Below, one piece after another: positions 6,861 through 15,881 of a stretch of DNA of 64,000 nucleotides. Under the pieces are notes generated by a model that was given only the letters and a program-made list of their open reading frames with translations, made no database searches and was not told where the DNA came from. Source of the DNA: Streptomyces caelestis (lineage in GTDB: Bacteria > Actinomycetota > Actinomycetes > Streptomycetales > Streptomycetaceae); the NCBI RefSeq assembly GCF_014205255.1, contig NZ_JACHNE010000001.1:3720001-3784000 (forward strand), given 5' to 3'. A program made the translations under genes and the position numbers. Position 1 is the first letter of the stretch; the number at the start of each line of letters is the position of its first letter.

Positions 6861-9698
6861 TCAGATCGTGCTGATCTCGGCATGCGACTCGGCGGAGTCG
6901 ACGGGTCTCCGGTCGCGCCCTTCGCGACCTGCCAGGAAGACCTGTGCCAGGTGATCTTGGAGTTGAGCGTGGCGGAATTGGTAGACCGCGCCGGCCTGGC
7001 GCAACACACTTCGCTCGCACGCGTCATCAAGGAAAGCGATCAGCCGCCAGGGCAATTGCCCTGTGAGCGGCAGCCATATACGCACGAGGGCCACCCACTG
7101 ACCCCACGTGGTGAAACTGAGCCCGTACGCGAGCCCGCCCCCGAACGCGGCTTCGAGCCCGAACCCGAGCCCCACCAGGAAACCCCACACAGGCCCGTCC
7201 ACGGCTCCCTGGGCGAATCCAACCCCCAGCCCGAACACGAGCGCCCACACAAGCATGTAGACGACCACGTTCCTGCGGTCCTGGCTCAACAGCTCGGAGG
7301 AGTTGACGCCGGATTCGGTGTCGATGGGAACTTCCAGCCAGGCCATGAACCCGAGCACCAGCCCGGCCCCGAGCCCCAGCCCGGGCACGAACAGGAGGCC
7401 ACCCACCAGCCCGCCGTCAAGCCCGTCCCCCAGCCCCAGTGACTCGACCACCACCCTGTCCAGGAACAACACCGCGAGCGCGAGAGAGACCCCGCCCATG
7501 AGTCCGAGCTTGAACCGGAGAGCGACCTTCGCTCGCCATTCCCCGGTCCTGCCGAAGACCTGTATGCGTACGCGCGACGGCTCGACGGCCCCTCGGGAGA
7601 CGAACCCGTACACGAACCCGAAGAGCAGCCCGTTCACGAGCCCGTGCAGGAGCCCGACCACGAGCCCCCGCGCGAGCGCGAACTCGAGCCCGAGCGGTGT
7701 AGCGATCAGGTTCACGGGCACGTTTCCGACCGCGGTCGTCACCCCGAGGGCCAGTGCGGCCAGGAACCCGATGACGAGCACGCGCGACGAACGGCGCATC
7801 GTCGTGCCCAGTTGCCACCAGGCGAGGTCACGTTCGGGAACGCCCGTGCGTGCTCTGCCGAGTTGGTCCAGGTGCGCGGCGAGGTAGCCGAGCCAGTGCT
7901 GGGCACGGTCGGGGTTCCAGTGCCGTCGGCGGCGACGGTCGATGCCGCTGTCGTTGTCGGCCGGCAAGGGCTCGTAGGCAGCGGGTGTGAACGCCGCCAG
8001 GAGATGCTTCTGCAGGGCTTCGGGGGTGGCGAACCTGGCGGTGTTCAGGAGTTCTTGAGGGTCGCGCCCACGGGCGTCGCTGTAGATGGTGCGGGCCATG
8101 GCGACCATCAGCGGAGTGGTGAGCACCGTGGCCAGGTTCGCCGCACCCGGGCGGCGCGGGTGTTCGCGCAGTTCGTCCAGGACGGGTTTCCACACGGTGT
8201 TGTGCAGGCCGCCGTCCGGGCCCGGCCTGCTGGCGCGAGGCAGGTAGGGCGCGATGTCCTCCAGGGCGAGGTCGTCCAGCTCGATGATGGCGGCCTTGGG
8301 CAGCGGGCGGTTCTGCACGGCCTCGGCGTATTCCTCGGGACGGCTGGTGAGGAGCAGCGAGGTGGTGGTCCGGTCGAGCTCCTTGAGCGCCGCATGCCGC
8401 AGGCCGCTCGCGATCTCGTCGAAACCGTCCAGCACAGGCAGGATCCAGCCCCTGTCGATCAGGGCGCCGGCGGGATTCCCTCCCGGGGCGGCTGGAGTCG
8501 CGAGGTCGTGGTCGCGCACCAGCTGGTGGCACATCCAGTCGCGCAGCGAGATCGTGGTCGGATCCCATGAAGCCAGACTGAAGACCACCGGTACACGGTC
8601 GTAGGGGGCACGGTCGCGCAACCAGTCGCGGACGAAGCGCAGGGTCAGGATCGTCTTGCCCGACCCGGCCGCACCCAGCACCACCAGTCGGCGGGACGGG
8701 ACGGACCGGTACACCTTCACGATCTCGTTGAGGCGGCCGGCCAGTGCGAGCGGTCCCGGATCCGACCCGGGCGGGGCATTGCGAATACTGGCCCAGTGGT
8801 CGAAGCCCGTGTCGGCGTTCCGGAAGCGCACGGGGAGCGGGTACGGGTCGTGCACCTTCCTCCGCCGCCACTCCTTCTCCCATTGTCCCGCCACCCTGGC
8901 GGCGAGTCGCTCGGCCTCCTCCCTCAGTTCCGGCGCGCCCGGCGATGGGCTCGGCAGCCGTTGGAGTTGGCCGGCATGCGCCGGCAGACCGATCAGCTCG
9001 CCGAGTTCCTTGATCCGGGTCGGAGTCAGGTCCTTGAACCAGCGCTCCACCGGGATGGCGGCGAGCGTGCCGAGCCCGTCCGGGCGATGGTGCTCACTGA
9101 TGACCCCGATCAGGCACCCTCCGCTCCACACCGGGGCACCCGACATCCCTTCCCATGGGGAACGGCCCCGCTCGGGGTCGTACTCCGGAGAGGAATGCAG
9201 AGTTATCTCGAGACGGCCCGTGCGCATGTACGACAACGGGCTGGTGTCACCGCGGGCGTGGTGTGAATCCCGGTACCGCACAGGCTCACCGCTGTCCGAC
9301 GACGCGGCATCCGTACGCAGCCTGAACCTCGGGAATCCCAGCGCTTCGCAGTCGACCGTCCGCGTGGCGCGGGCGAACCGCACCGGCGCGACGTCGTCAG
9401 CGGACAGTCCCCCGGCGCTCGGGTCGTCCGGAATCCTGATCAGCGCGATGTCCGAGGCGGAGTCCGCAAGGACCGGCTTGCCGTACACCTCCCGCGTACC
9501 GCCGTCCTCGGTGAGAAAGCGCACCTGAACCGACGTCGCGTCACACAGCACATGTGCGGCCGTGAGCACCAGATTCCCGGTCACCTGGTAACCCGACCCG
9601 CGCCGTCCCGGGCCCGCGCCACACGTGGTGATGACCTGGACCGCCCGCCGCCGGTCGAGCCCATCCGGCTCGACTGCCCCGCCCACAGCGAAACTCAC
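6861..9698 (-). CDS. Trypsin-like protease / NACHT NTPase / Gly-rich multi-pass membrane protein
   Basis: A 945-residue multidomain protein typical of actinobacterial NTP-dependent conflict or immunity systems. Residues 1-215 form a trypsin-like domain with the triad visible: His in LTAAHVL, Asp in SDIALIRI, Ser in GMSGAPVW. A linker follows. A NACHT/STAND NTPase then occupies about 320-600, with Walker A GAAGSGKT and Walker B LPVLDGFDEI. From about 640 there are glycine-rich hydrophobic helices (GLVVGLLHGLVNGLLFGFVYGF and similar) forming many membrane passes, then a short cytosolic end with QFRHAQLQDHLA, typical of NACHT C-termini. The GTG start overlaps the stop of the Trypco2 gene as GTGA, so the two are coupled. 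By analogy, a trigger would drive NTPase oligomerisation and protease or membrane action. The trigger and target are unknown. Confidence 0.88.
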   Translation of the reverse strand: MSFAVGGAVEPDGLDRRRAVQVITTCGAGPGRRGSGYQVTGNLVLTAAHVLCDATSVQVRFLTEDGGTREVYGKPVLADSASDIALIRIPDDPSAGGLSADDVAPVRFARATRTVDCEALGFPRFRLRTDAASSDSGEPVRYRDSHHARGDTSPLSYMRTGRLEITLHSSPEYDPERGRSPWEGMSGAPVWSGGCLIGVISEHHRPDGLGTLAAIPVERWFKDLTPTRIKELGELIGLPAHAGQLQRLPSPSPGAPELREEAERLAARVAGQWEKEWRRRKVHDPYPLPVRFRNADTGFDHWASIRNAPPGSDPGPLALAGRLNEIVKVYRSVPSRRLVVLGAAGSGKTILTLRFVRDWLRDRAPYDRVPVVFSLASWDPTTISLRDWMCHQLVRDHDLATPAAPGGNPAGALIDRGWILPVLDGFDEIASGLRHAALKELDRTTTSLLLTSRPEEYAEAVQNRPLPKAAIIELDDLALEDIAPYLPRASRPGPDGGLHNTVWKPVLDELREHPRRPGAANLATVLTTPLMVAMARTIYSDARGRDPQELLNTARFATPEALQKHLLAAFTPAAYEPLPADNDSGIDRRRRRHWNPDRAQHWLGYLAAHLDQLGRARTGVPERDLAWWQLGTTMRRSSRVLVIGFLAALALGVTTAVGNVPVNLIATPLGLEFALARGLVVGLLHGLVNGLLFGFVYGFVSRGAVEPSRVRIQVFGRTGEWRAKVALRFKLGLMGGVSLALAVLFLDRVVVESLGLGDGLDGGLVGGLLFVPGLGLGAGLVLGFMAWLEVPIDTESGVNSSELLSQDRRNVVVYMLVWALVFGLGVGFAQGAVDGPVWGFLVGLGFGLEAAFGGGLAYGLSFTTWGQWVALVRIWLPLTGQLPWRLIAFLDDACERSVLRQAGAVYQFRHAQLQDHLAQVFLAGREGRDRRPVDSAESHAEISTI

Positions 9699-9994
9699 TG
9701 CTCGTGTGCGCCGGCGCGGCCGGAGATCAACAGCGGATCGCTCGCCCCTGCCAGGGTCGGCTGGAGCGTCAGTGAGATGCGCTGGGCCGAGGTCGCCCTC
9801 ACCGCCGCGTCCGCACCTGACTCCACCACCCAGAACCGCACTTTCGCCCCGGCCTGCCCGGATCGCTCGAGCTCGACCGACAGATCCAGCTCGATCGGCC
9901 CCAACTCGAAGCGCAGTGCCTCGCCTTCCGCTGCGACGATCGCCCGCTCGAGCTCCTCCCGTAAATCCCTGATCACTCTGGCCAACTCGACCAC
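9695..9994 (-). CDS. Trypsin-co-occurring domain 2 (Trypco2) protein
   Basis: A 99-residue single-domain protein. An N-terminal helix (LARVIRDLREELERA) leads into two beta-hairpin segments (LRFELGPIELDLSVEL, then KVRFWVVESG), matching the Trypco2 domain found next to trypsin-like proteases in actinobacteria. The GTG at 9994 is chosen because AGGGGG lies six bases upstream and the domain begins there. Longer in-frame reading upstream is basic and low-complexity. The stop overlaps the trypsin-NACHT start (GTGA). It probably acts as a partner or regulator of that protein; this comes from the co-occurrence pattern, not from any catalytic motif. Confidence 0.82.
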   Translation of the reverse strand: MVELARVIRDLREELERAIVAAEGEALRFELGPIELDLSVELERSGQAGAKVRFWVVESGADAAVRATSAQRISLTLQPTLAGASDPLLISGRAGAHEQ

Positions 9995-10273
9995 ACCAGA
10001 CCCCCTGTCAACTGTGCTAGGGCTGCGACGAAAACGACCGCTTCGTAGCAGCAGCGAACTTCTCTTGCTCTTCAGCGCCACGACCGGGCGTCTTTCGAAA
10101 AGGTCGGTGCCGCACTTCACTGCGTGGCATTCCCGGTTCCCGACCAGGGCGAACCTCTGTGCCCGCCGGCCTCCGTCCCTCTCAGTGGTTCTCAGTCGTG
10201 TCTCTGCCACCATGTCGGAACACGCTGCAACGCGGATGAATTTTTGATGATGTACGGAATCGGGGGCTGGGAG

Positions 10274-13200
10274 ATGGACAGCGGACCTTCTCAGCGGCTT
10301 CGGATCGCGGTGCTCGGGCCGTTACAAGCCTGGCGGGACGGAGCACCACTGGATCTGGGGCCTGTCAAGCGGCAGGCAGTATTGGCAGCATTGCTGCTCC
10401 GTCAGGGGGCTGTGGTGAGCCACGGGCAACTGCTCGACGGGGTGTGGGGGTCGCAGCCACCGGCATCCGGTCACAAGGTGCTGGCCAGTCACGTCAACCC
10501 GCTGCGCAGGGCGCTCGACGCGGAGAACACCCGGCACACCGAGTCGGTGATCCGCAGCGGCAAGGGCTGGTACCGCTTCGTCGCCGACGGGATCCGGCTC
10601 GATGTCGCGGACGTGACCGAACTGGGTGATGCGGCGCTGCGCACAAAGGCGTCGGGCGATCTGGACACCGCGACGGACCAGCTGTCCGCAGCGCTCGCAC
10701 TGTTCCGGGGGGAGCCCTTGGCCAACCTGTCAGGACCGTACGCGCAGGCCGAGCGGGAGCGGCTGTCGGAACGCCGACGAGTGCTCCGGCTGGAGCGACT
10801 CGACTGCCTGGTTCGGCTCGGACGGTTCGGCGATGCCCTGGACGACCTCGCCGTGATGTCCGCCTCCGACCGGTACGACGAGTCACTGCTGGCGTTGCGC
10901 ATGCGGGCTCTGTACGGCTGCGCACGTCAGGCGGAAGCGCTCAACGCCTATGCGGACATGCGCGTACGACTGCGCGACGAGCTCGGCGTCGATCCGGGTG
11001 AGGAGCTCCGCCGCGTGTACGAGGCAGTGCTGCGGCAGGACGGCTCCTGCCTCCTCGATCCGGCTGCTCCACCCGCGCCGACGCTCTCCGGACTCATCCA
11101 CCGCGATGATCCGGCAGCAGCCGCGCCGTCGCGACCAGGACCACCAGTACGCTCCGGTCCACCGACACGCGACAGCGCACCGTTGGTGCCGGCCGAGCTG
11201 CCCCACGACGCCGCAGGGTTCGTCGGCCGCACCGACGAACTCGCCAGACTGCACGCGTTGCTTCCGCCCGAGCAGGGGCAGGGGCCGACGAAGACCGTGG
11301 TCATCTCGGCCATCGGCGGTGCCGCAGGCATCGGCAAGACCGCTCTGGCGGTGCACTGGGCGCACCAGGTGCGTGACCGCTTCCCGGACGGCCAGTTGTA
11401 TGTGAACTTGCACGGATTCGACCACGACCGGCCGCCGCTCAAGGCCGGCGAAGCCCTCGAGCTGCTGCTGCGGAGCCTGGGCCTGGGGGCGCCGGAGATC
11501 CCCCTGAACGCCGAGGCCCAGGCCCGCGTATACCGGACCCTGCTGGCTGACCAGCGCCTGCTCCTTCTGCTGGACAACGCGGCCTCGGCGGAGCAGGTCC
11601 GCCCGCTGCTCCCGGGCAGTGCGTCCTGCTGCGTCGTCGTCACCAGTCGTAACCGGCTCGGCGATCTCGTGGCCCGCGACGGGGCACACACCCTGCCGCT
11701 GGACTTCCTGCCGCCCGCCGAGGCCTTCGCGCTGCTGAGCCAGACACTCGGCGCGGACCGAGTGAACGCCGAACCGCTCGCGGCCGACGAACTGATCCGG
11801 CTGTGCGGCAGTCTTCCGCTTGCGTTGCGCGTGGCCGCCGCCAGGTTGGCAGGCGATCCGGGCCTGCGTCTGGCCGACCTGGTCGCCGAGATGTCCGCGG
11901 GCAGCCGGCTGGAGGCGCTCGAGCCGGACGGTGTCGACAACTCCCCTCTGCGTACGGCATTTTCCGCGTCGTTCCGAGTCCTGTCCTTTGCCGCACGCCG
12001 ACTGTTCCGTCTGCTCGGCCTGTTCCCCGGGCCGGACTTCACCGCCGAGGTCGCGGCATCCCTCTTGGACGTGCCGCTGCCGCAGGCCCGACGACTGCTC
12101 AGCGCTTTGGCCGCTGCCCACCTGGTCGAATCCGCGACGCCGGGCCGATACCGCTTCCATGATCTCCTCCGTGAGTACGCGCAGGACCGTGCGCAGGTGG
12201 AGGAAACGGCAGCGGATCGTGGGGCCGCGTTGAACCGTGTCCTGATCTGGTACCTGAGTGCCGCTCGGGCCGTTGGAGGAAGCTGGCTCTTCCCGGAGCT
12301 GCCTCCCGAACTCGCCCCAGGCGATCAGCCGGGCGTTCCCCCCGCTGCCGGAGCGGGGCAGTGGCTGGATGCCGAGCGGGCGAATCTGCTCGCCGTCATC
12401 CACCACGCCGGCCGCCACGGTCCCCGCCCAGTCGCCTGGCACCTGGTCAACGCACTGTTCGGCTACTTCTGGCTCCACCTGCCGCGGGCGACGTGGCAGG
12501 ACACCGCGCAGACCGCGCTGGACGCCGCCACGGCCGAAGGCGACCTGTTCGGCCAGGCGGCCATGCACAGCAGCCTCGGACTGCTCAAGTCGGACCGGGG
12601 ACGCGGCAGGCAGGCGATGGATCACCACCGACGCGTTCGGGAAATCAGTCGGGAGCTCGGTTGGGCGGCGGGCGAGGCGGCGGGGCTCGGCGGCATGGCC
12701 CAGGCCGAATGGAGCATGGCGCGTCTCGACAGCGCGCGCAAGCATGTCACCACCGGTTTGCGGATCGCCCGTGGCGCCGGAAATCTTCACCTTGAAGCGT
12801 TGGGGTTGGTCGTCCTCGGTGTGACCTGCCGGGACCTGGGCCGGCTGGGCGAGGCTGCCGCACACCTTGAATCGGCCATCAGCAGAAACAAGGAGATCGG
12901 CTGGAACGACCACAGCCTGGCTCTGCAGAATCTGGGCTGGGTGTACTGGGAACTCGGCCGTCTGACCGACGGCCTTGACGCCCTCGGCCCCTGGGTCACC
13001 CCCGCCACGAAGGGCGGATACCGCAACGACCGCGCCATGATGCTCGACGCAGTCGCGAGGATCAACATCGAGTTCGGCCGCCACGACGAGGCGTTGGAAC
13101 AGGCCGAGCGCGCCTTTGCCATGGGCAAGGACAGAGGGCGGCGCTGGATCCAGGCCGGCATCCTCAACACGATCGCCGCCGCCCACCGAAGGCTGGCCCG

Positions 13201-13651
13201 ATTCGACCGATCGGTGCGGGCCGGTAGGCAGGCTCTCGCCCTGGCCCGCGAGTCGGGATACAGACGTATCGAGGCGGACTGCACCCTGGGCCTCTCCCTC
13301 ACACACAAGGAGCTGGGCCGGTACGACGAGGCTCGCAGCCATGCCGAGCAGGCTCTGGGCCTGGCGCGCGAACACTCGTTCCGGGTGGTGGAGGGTCAGG
13401 CCCTGACAGCCCTGTGCGAAACAGCGGAGTGCGAGGCGGCACACTCCACAGCCGTCACCCTCGGCCTCGAGGCACTGGCCATACACCGCCAGACCGGCCA
13501 CCAGCTGGGCGAAGCCCGCACCTTGGCTGCCCTCAGCCGCTCCCTCCACAAGAACGAGGACGCTGCCGCAGGCCCTATGAGACAACAGGCACTTGGCGTC
13601 TTCTCACGCGTCGGTGTACCGGAGGAGGAGTACAAGGATCTCGACTGGTGA
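10274..13651 (+). CDS. AfsR/SARP-family transcriptional regulator with NB-ARC and TPR domains
   Basis: A 1125-residue regulator. Residues 1-95 form an OmpR-type winged helix (LRIAVLGPLQAW...GPVKRQAVLAALLL) and 100-245 the bacterial transcriptional activation domain, ending in RVRLRDELGVDPGEELR; together these make the SARP module. A linker leads to an NB-ARC STAND ATPase from about 310, with a FVGRTDEL entry, Walker A IGGAAGIGKTA and a LLLLDNA Walker B. From about 700 to the end there are repeated helical pairs of TPR type. This matches the AfsR layout. The ATG at 10274 is preferred because the winged helix begins directly after it; ATG codons about 25 bp upstream lack a ribosome site. Such proteins activate secondary metabolism. 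The large minus-strand cluster to the right could be a target, but this is not shown. Confidence 0.92.
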   Translation: MDSGPSQRLRIAVLGPLQAWRDGAPLDLGPVKRQAVLAALLLRQGAVVSHGQLLDGVWGSQPPASGHKVLASHVNPLRRALDAENTRHTESVIRSGKGWYRFVADGIRLDVADVTELGDAALRTKASGDLDTATDQLSAALALFRGEPLANLSGPYAQAERERLSERRRVLRLERLDCLVRLGRFGDALDDLAVMSASDRYDESLLALRMRALYGCARQAEALNAYADMRVRLRDELGVDPGEELRRVYEAVLRQDGSCLLDPAAPPAPTLSGLIHRDDPAAAAPSRPGPPVRSGPPTRDSAPLVPAELPHDAAGFVGRTDELARLHALLPPEQGQGPTKTVVISAIGGAAGIGKTALAVHWAHQVRDRFPDGQLYVNLHGFDHDRPPLKAGEALELLLRSLGLGAPEIPLNAEAQARVYRTLLADQRLLLLLDNAASAEQVRPLLPGSASCCVVVTSRNRLGDLVARDGAHTLPLDFLPPAEAFALLSQTLGADRVNAEPLAADELIRLCGSLPLALRVAAARLAGDPGLRLADLVAEMSAGSRLEALEPDGVDNSPLRTAFSASFRVLSFAARRLFRLLGLFPGPDFTAEVAASLLDVPLPQARRLLSALAAAHLVESATPGRYRFHDLLREYAQDRAQVEETAADRGAALNRVLIWYLSAARAVGGSWLFPELPPELAPGDQPGVPPAAGAGQWLDAERANLLAVIHHAGRHGPRPVAWHLVNALFGYFWLHLPRATWQDTAQTALDAATAEGDLFGQAAMHSSLGLLKSDRGRGRQAMDHHRRVREISRELGWAAGEAAGLGGMAQAEWSMARLDSARKHVTTGLRIARGAGNLHLEALGLVVLGVTCRDLGRLGEAAAHLESAISRNKEIGWNDHSLALQNLGWVYWELGRLTDGLDALGPWVTPATKGGYRNDRAMMLDAVARINIEFGRHDEALEQAERAFAMGKDRGRRWIQAGILNTIAAAHRRLARFDRSVRAGRQALALARESGYRRIEADCTLGLSLTHKELGRYDEARSHAEQALGLAREHSFRVVEGQALTALCETAECEAAHSTAVTLGLEALAIHRQTGHQLGEARTLAALSRSLHKNEDAAAGPMRQQALGVFSRVGVPEEEYKDLDW

Positions 13652-13713
13652 CGCTCGCGCCGGCCGTGCCCGGAACCTTCCATGAGGGGTGCTGCCGGTT
13701 CGCCGACAGACGC

Positions 13714-13821
13714 ATGCCCCGGCGGACCGCCCTCACCATCGCCGTCATCGGCACCCTCGTGGCAGCCGTCCTCGCCGGACTCGCGGTCACCGCCAAGACG
13801 CTGCGCAGACAGGCGGCGTGA
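13714..13821 (+). CDS. Small single-pass membrane peptide (tentative)
   Basis: A 35-residue frame starting ATG, with three basic or polar residues, a membrane-length segment (ALTIAVIGTLVAAVLAGLAVTA) and a basic tail (KTLRRQAA). It lies 60 bp after the SARP gene and 22 bp before a strong terminator hairpin, so it would be the last cistron of that transcript. The ribosome site is weak. The topology is sensible for a real peptide, but so short a frame could arise by chance. Confidence 0.35.
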   Translation: MPRRTALTIAVIGTLVAAVLAGLAVTAKTLRRQAA

Positions 13822-13843
13822 CAGACACACACCTCGCCGCACA

Positions 13844-13871
13844 GCGGCCCCGGGGATCTCCCCGGGGCCGC
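13844..13871 (+). terminator. Strong GC hairpin terminator after SARP gene
   Basis: Perfect inverted repeat GCGGCCCCGGGGA / TCCCCGGGGCCGC with almost no loop, located just past the SARP gene and the small membrane ORF. The downstream gene on this strand is only a tiny frame, so it probably ends SARP transcription. Confidence 0.75.
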
Positions 13872-14091
13872 TTGCGCGGGTGCGCGTACAGAGCGTGGAC
13901 AGCGCCTCTGGTTCCCGGCCGCCAGGACCGGCTCTGGTCCTGCCCTCCATCCGCGCCGACTTCGGCGTGGTCGCCCGCTGTCTGCGGACGCCGCCGGTAG
14001 CCGCCGCTGTTGCCCGCCCGGCGAGCAGGCCGGGGCGTCCGCCGCTGCCACGGCGAGTCCCGAAAGGGCGATGGAGAACAGGGAGTTCACC

Positions 14092-14229
14092 ATGCGGCGA
14101 CCGCTGTCGGCAGCACTGCTCAGCGCCTTGGCCGTCGGCCTCACCGTGACGACGACATCCACGTCGTACGCGGCGCCCGGCTGTATCGAAACGAGCGGTG
14201 ACTCGCCGTGTCAGATCGCGGGGCGGTAG
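14092..14229 (+). CDS. Short secreted peptide or truncated secreted protein
   Basis: A 45-residue frame with a good ribosome site (GGGAG, six bases before ATG). A clear signal peptide (MRRPLSAALLSALAVGL... ending YA-A) leaves only about 18 mature residues with two Cys. Its end overlaps the 3' end of the SnoaL-like gene on the opposite strand by 19 bp. Either it is a real mini-peptide, or it is the 5' stump of a secreted protein cut off when the neighbouring operon end arrived. The abrupt end favours the stump. Confidence 0.4.
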   Translation: MRRPLSAALLSALAVGLTVTTTSTSYAAPGCIETSGDSPCQIAGR

Positions 14230-14585
14230 AAGTACGTCCTGCGGTACGCGATCTTCCCGTCGCGCACCAGGTAGGTGTCGGCGAAGCCCTCGTCCAGCGG
14301 GGCTCCGTCCTTGGCGGCCCCCCGGAAGCGGCCCCAGCAGGCCGCGGCCGCGAGCCCGCCCGTCACCTGGTCGACCTCGTGCGCACCCGAGGCGATGATC
14401 CGCTCGTGCTCGTAGAAGTGGCGGATCCGGTCCAGGCCCTCCAGGGCCGGATAGCCGGGGCGCTCGTAGACCGCGTCGTCGGCGAAGACCTCGCCGAGCT
14501 CGTCCCACATGCGGGAGTCGACCACCTGGAACAGTCGGCCCACGAGCCAGTCCGCGGTCACCGAGGGGTGTGTGCGTGTTGTCAC
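14211..14585 (-). CDS. SnoaL-like (NTF2-fold) protein, last gene of biosynthetic operon
   Basis: A 124-residue cone-shaped NTF2-fold protein. A helix-rich start (ADWLVGRLFQVVDSRMWDELGEVFADDAVYERPG) is followed by the beta-sheet half (HEVDQVTGG, GFADTYLVRDGKIAYRRTYFYRP), as in SnoaL-like polyketide cyclases and isomerases. The family covers cyclases, dehydratases, isomerases and binding proteins, so the reaction cannot be stated. It lies 54 bp after the aminotransferase on the same strand and is taken as the last gene of the cluster that begins at 31927. Confidence 0.8.
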   Translation of the reverse strand: MTTRTHPSVTADWLVGRLFQVVDSRMWDELGEVFADDAVYERPGYPALEGLDRIRHFYEHERIIASGAHEVDQVTGGLAAAACWGRFRGAAKDGAPLDEGFADTYLVRDGKIAYRRTYFYRPAI

Positions 14586-14639
14586 GACCGTGCTCCTTCG
14601 TAGCGTGCCGTGTGCGGGATGCGTCGGGGAGCGCGGGGT

Positions 14640-15881
14640 TCAGCCCGCGTCGGCGCGGGCCTTGGCGAAGGCCGCCGCCAGCCGGGAGACGCCCTCCTGC
14701 CGCTGCTCCTCGTCAAGGGTGGCGAAGGACAGCCGGAGCACCCGGGAGCCGTCCTGCTCGATGCAGAACGGCTTGCCGGGCACGATGGCGATCCCCTGCG
14801 CCAGGGCGTGCTCGTACAGCAGGTCCGAGGTGACCTGGGGGTCGTCGACGGTGCACCAGAAGAACAGGCCGCCGCGCGGATCGTCGAAGACGAGCCAGGG
14901 CAGCCGCTCCCGCAGCAGCGCCGCCGTCGCCCGCGCCTTGTCCCCGTACAGGGTGCGCAGCCGGGTGAGGTGGGCGGGGAGGAACGACGGGTCACCGAGG
15001 AGTTCGGCCAGCACGTACTGGCCGAAGGTGTTGGTCTGGAGGTCACTGCTCTGCTTGGCCGCCACCAGTTCGCCGATCAGGCCGGCGGGCGCGGTCAGGC
15101 CGGCCACCCGCAGTCCCGGGCACAGCGTCTTCGACAGGCTCATCAGCCGGATGACGCGGTCGCTGTGGACGTCCGTGGACGGCAGCCGCTCCCCGTCGAA
15201 CGCCAGGTCGCCGTACGGGTCGTCCTCGACGACGAGGAAGCCGTACCGTTCCGCGAGCCCGGCCAGCGCGCGCCGCCGTTCCTCGTCGAGCACGCCCCCG
15301 GTGGGGTTGTGGAAGTGCGGTACGACATAGACGAGTTTGGGCCTGGCGCCGGCGGCCAGCCGGTCCTCCAGGATGTCCACCCGCATCCCGTCCCGGTCGG
15401 TGGGAAGGGGCAGCAGCTGGGCTCCGGCGCCCCGGAAGGCCTGGACGGCGCCCAGATAGCCGGGGTCGTCCAGGGCCACGAGGTCGCCCTCGTCCAGCAG
15501 GGTCCGGGCGACCAGGTCGAGGCCCTGCTGGCTGCCGCAGGTGACCATCACCCGCTCCGCGCCGACCGCCGCGCCGGTCTCCCCGGCGCGCGCGGCCACC
15601 GCCTCGCGCATGGCGGCGACGCCCTCCGTCGGGGCGTACTGGAGGGCGGCGGCCGCCGACCGGGAGAGCACCCGGTCGGTGACCGCCGCCAGCCTGGACA
15701 CGGGGAAGCTGTCGGGTGCCGGGATACCGCCCGCCATCGACAGCACGCCCGGCGCGTTCGCCGCGGCGAGAATGCGGCCGATCGCGTCCGAGCGGCCCCA
15801 GGCGGTGCGCCTCGCGAGCAGATGCCCGAACCCGGGTGTCGTGGTCTCCCTCGTCTCCCCGGTCCCCCTCGTCTCCGTCAC
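14640..15881 (-). CDS. PLP-dependent aminotransferase, fold type I (2-aminoadipate/LysN-like)
   Basis: A 413-residue class I/II aminotransferase. Visible motifs are a cofactor-binding GSQQGLDL near 110, HNPTG near 190, an EDDPYGDL Asp region, the Schiff-base lysine in LMSLSKTLCPGLRVA near 255, and a conserved Arg near the C-terminus (SRVLRLSFA). The layout follows the stand-alone aminotransferases related to MocR regulators (LysN, 2-aminoadipate transaminase), but no DNA-binding domain is present. The GTG at 15881 overlaps the MFS stop as GTGA. In the cluster it could supply or tailor an amino acid building block; the substrate is unknown. Confidence 0.88.
   Translation of the reverse strand: MTETRGTGETRETTTPGFGHLLARRTAWGRSDAIGRILAAANAPGVLSMAGGIPAPDSFPVSRLAAVTDRVLSRSAAAALQYAPTEGVAAMREAVAARAGETGAAVGAERVMVTCGSQQGLDLVARTLLDEGDLVALDDPGYLGAVQAFRGAGAQLLPLPTDRDGMRVDILEDRLAAGARPKLVYVVPHFHNPTGGVLDEERRRALAGLAERYGFLVVEDDPYGDLAFDGERLPSTDVHSDRVIRLMSLSKTLCPGLRVAGLTAPAGLIGELVAAKQSSDLQTNTFGQYVLAELLGDPSFLPAHLTRLRTLYGDKARATAALLRERLPWLVFDDPRGGLFFWCTVDDPQVTSDLLYEHALAQGIAIVPGKPFCIEQDGSRVLRLSFATLDEEQRQEGVSRLAAAFAKARADAG

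Noticed and set aside
6966..6990. A tRNA-Leu-like string (gtggcggaattggtagac)
   Set aside because: It lies inside the trypsin-NACHT gene and is explained by coding for the C-terminal QFRHAQ region. No acceptor or anticodon stems can be built around it.
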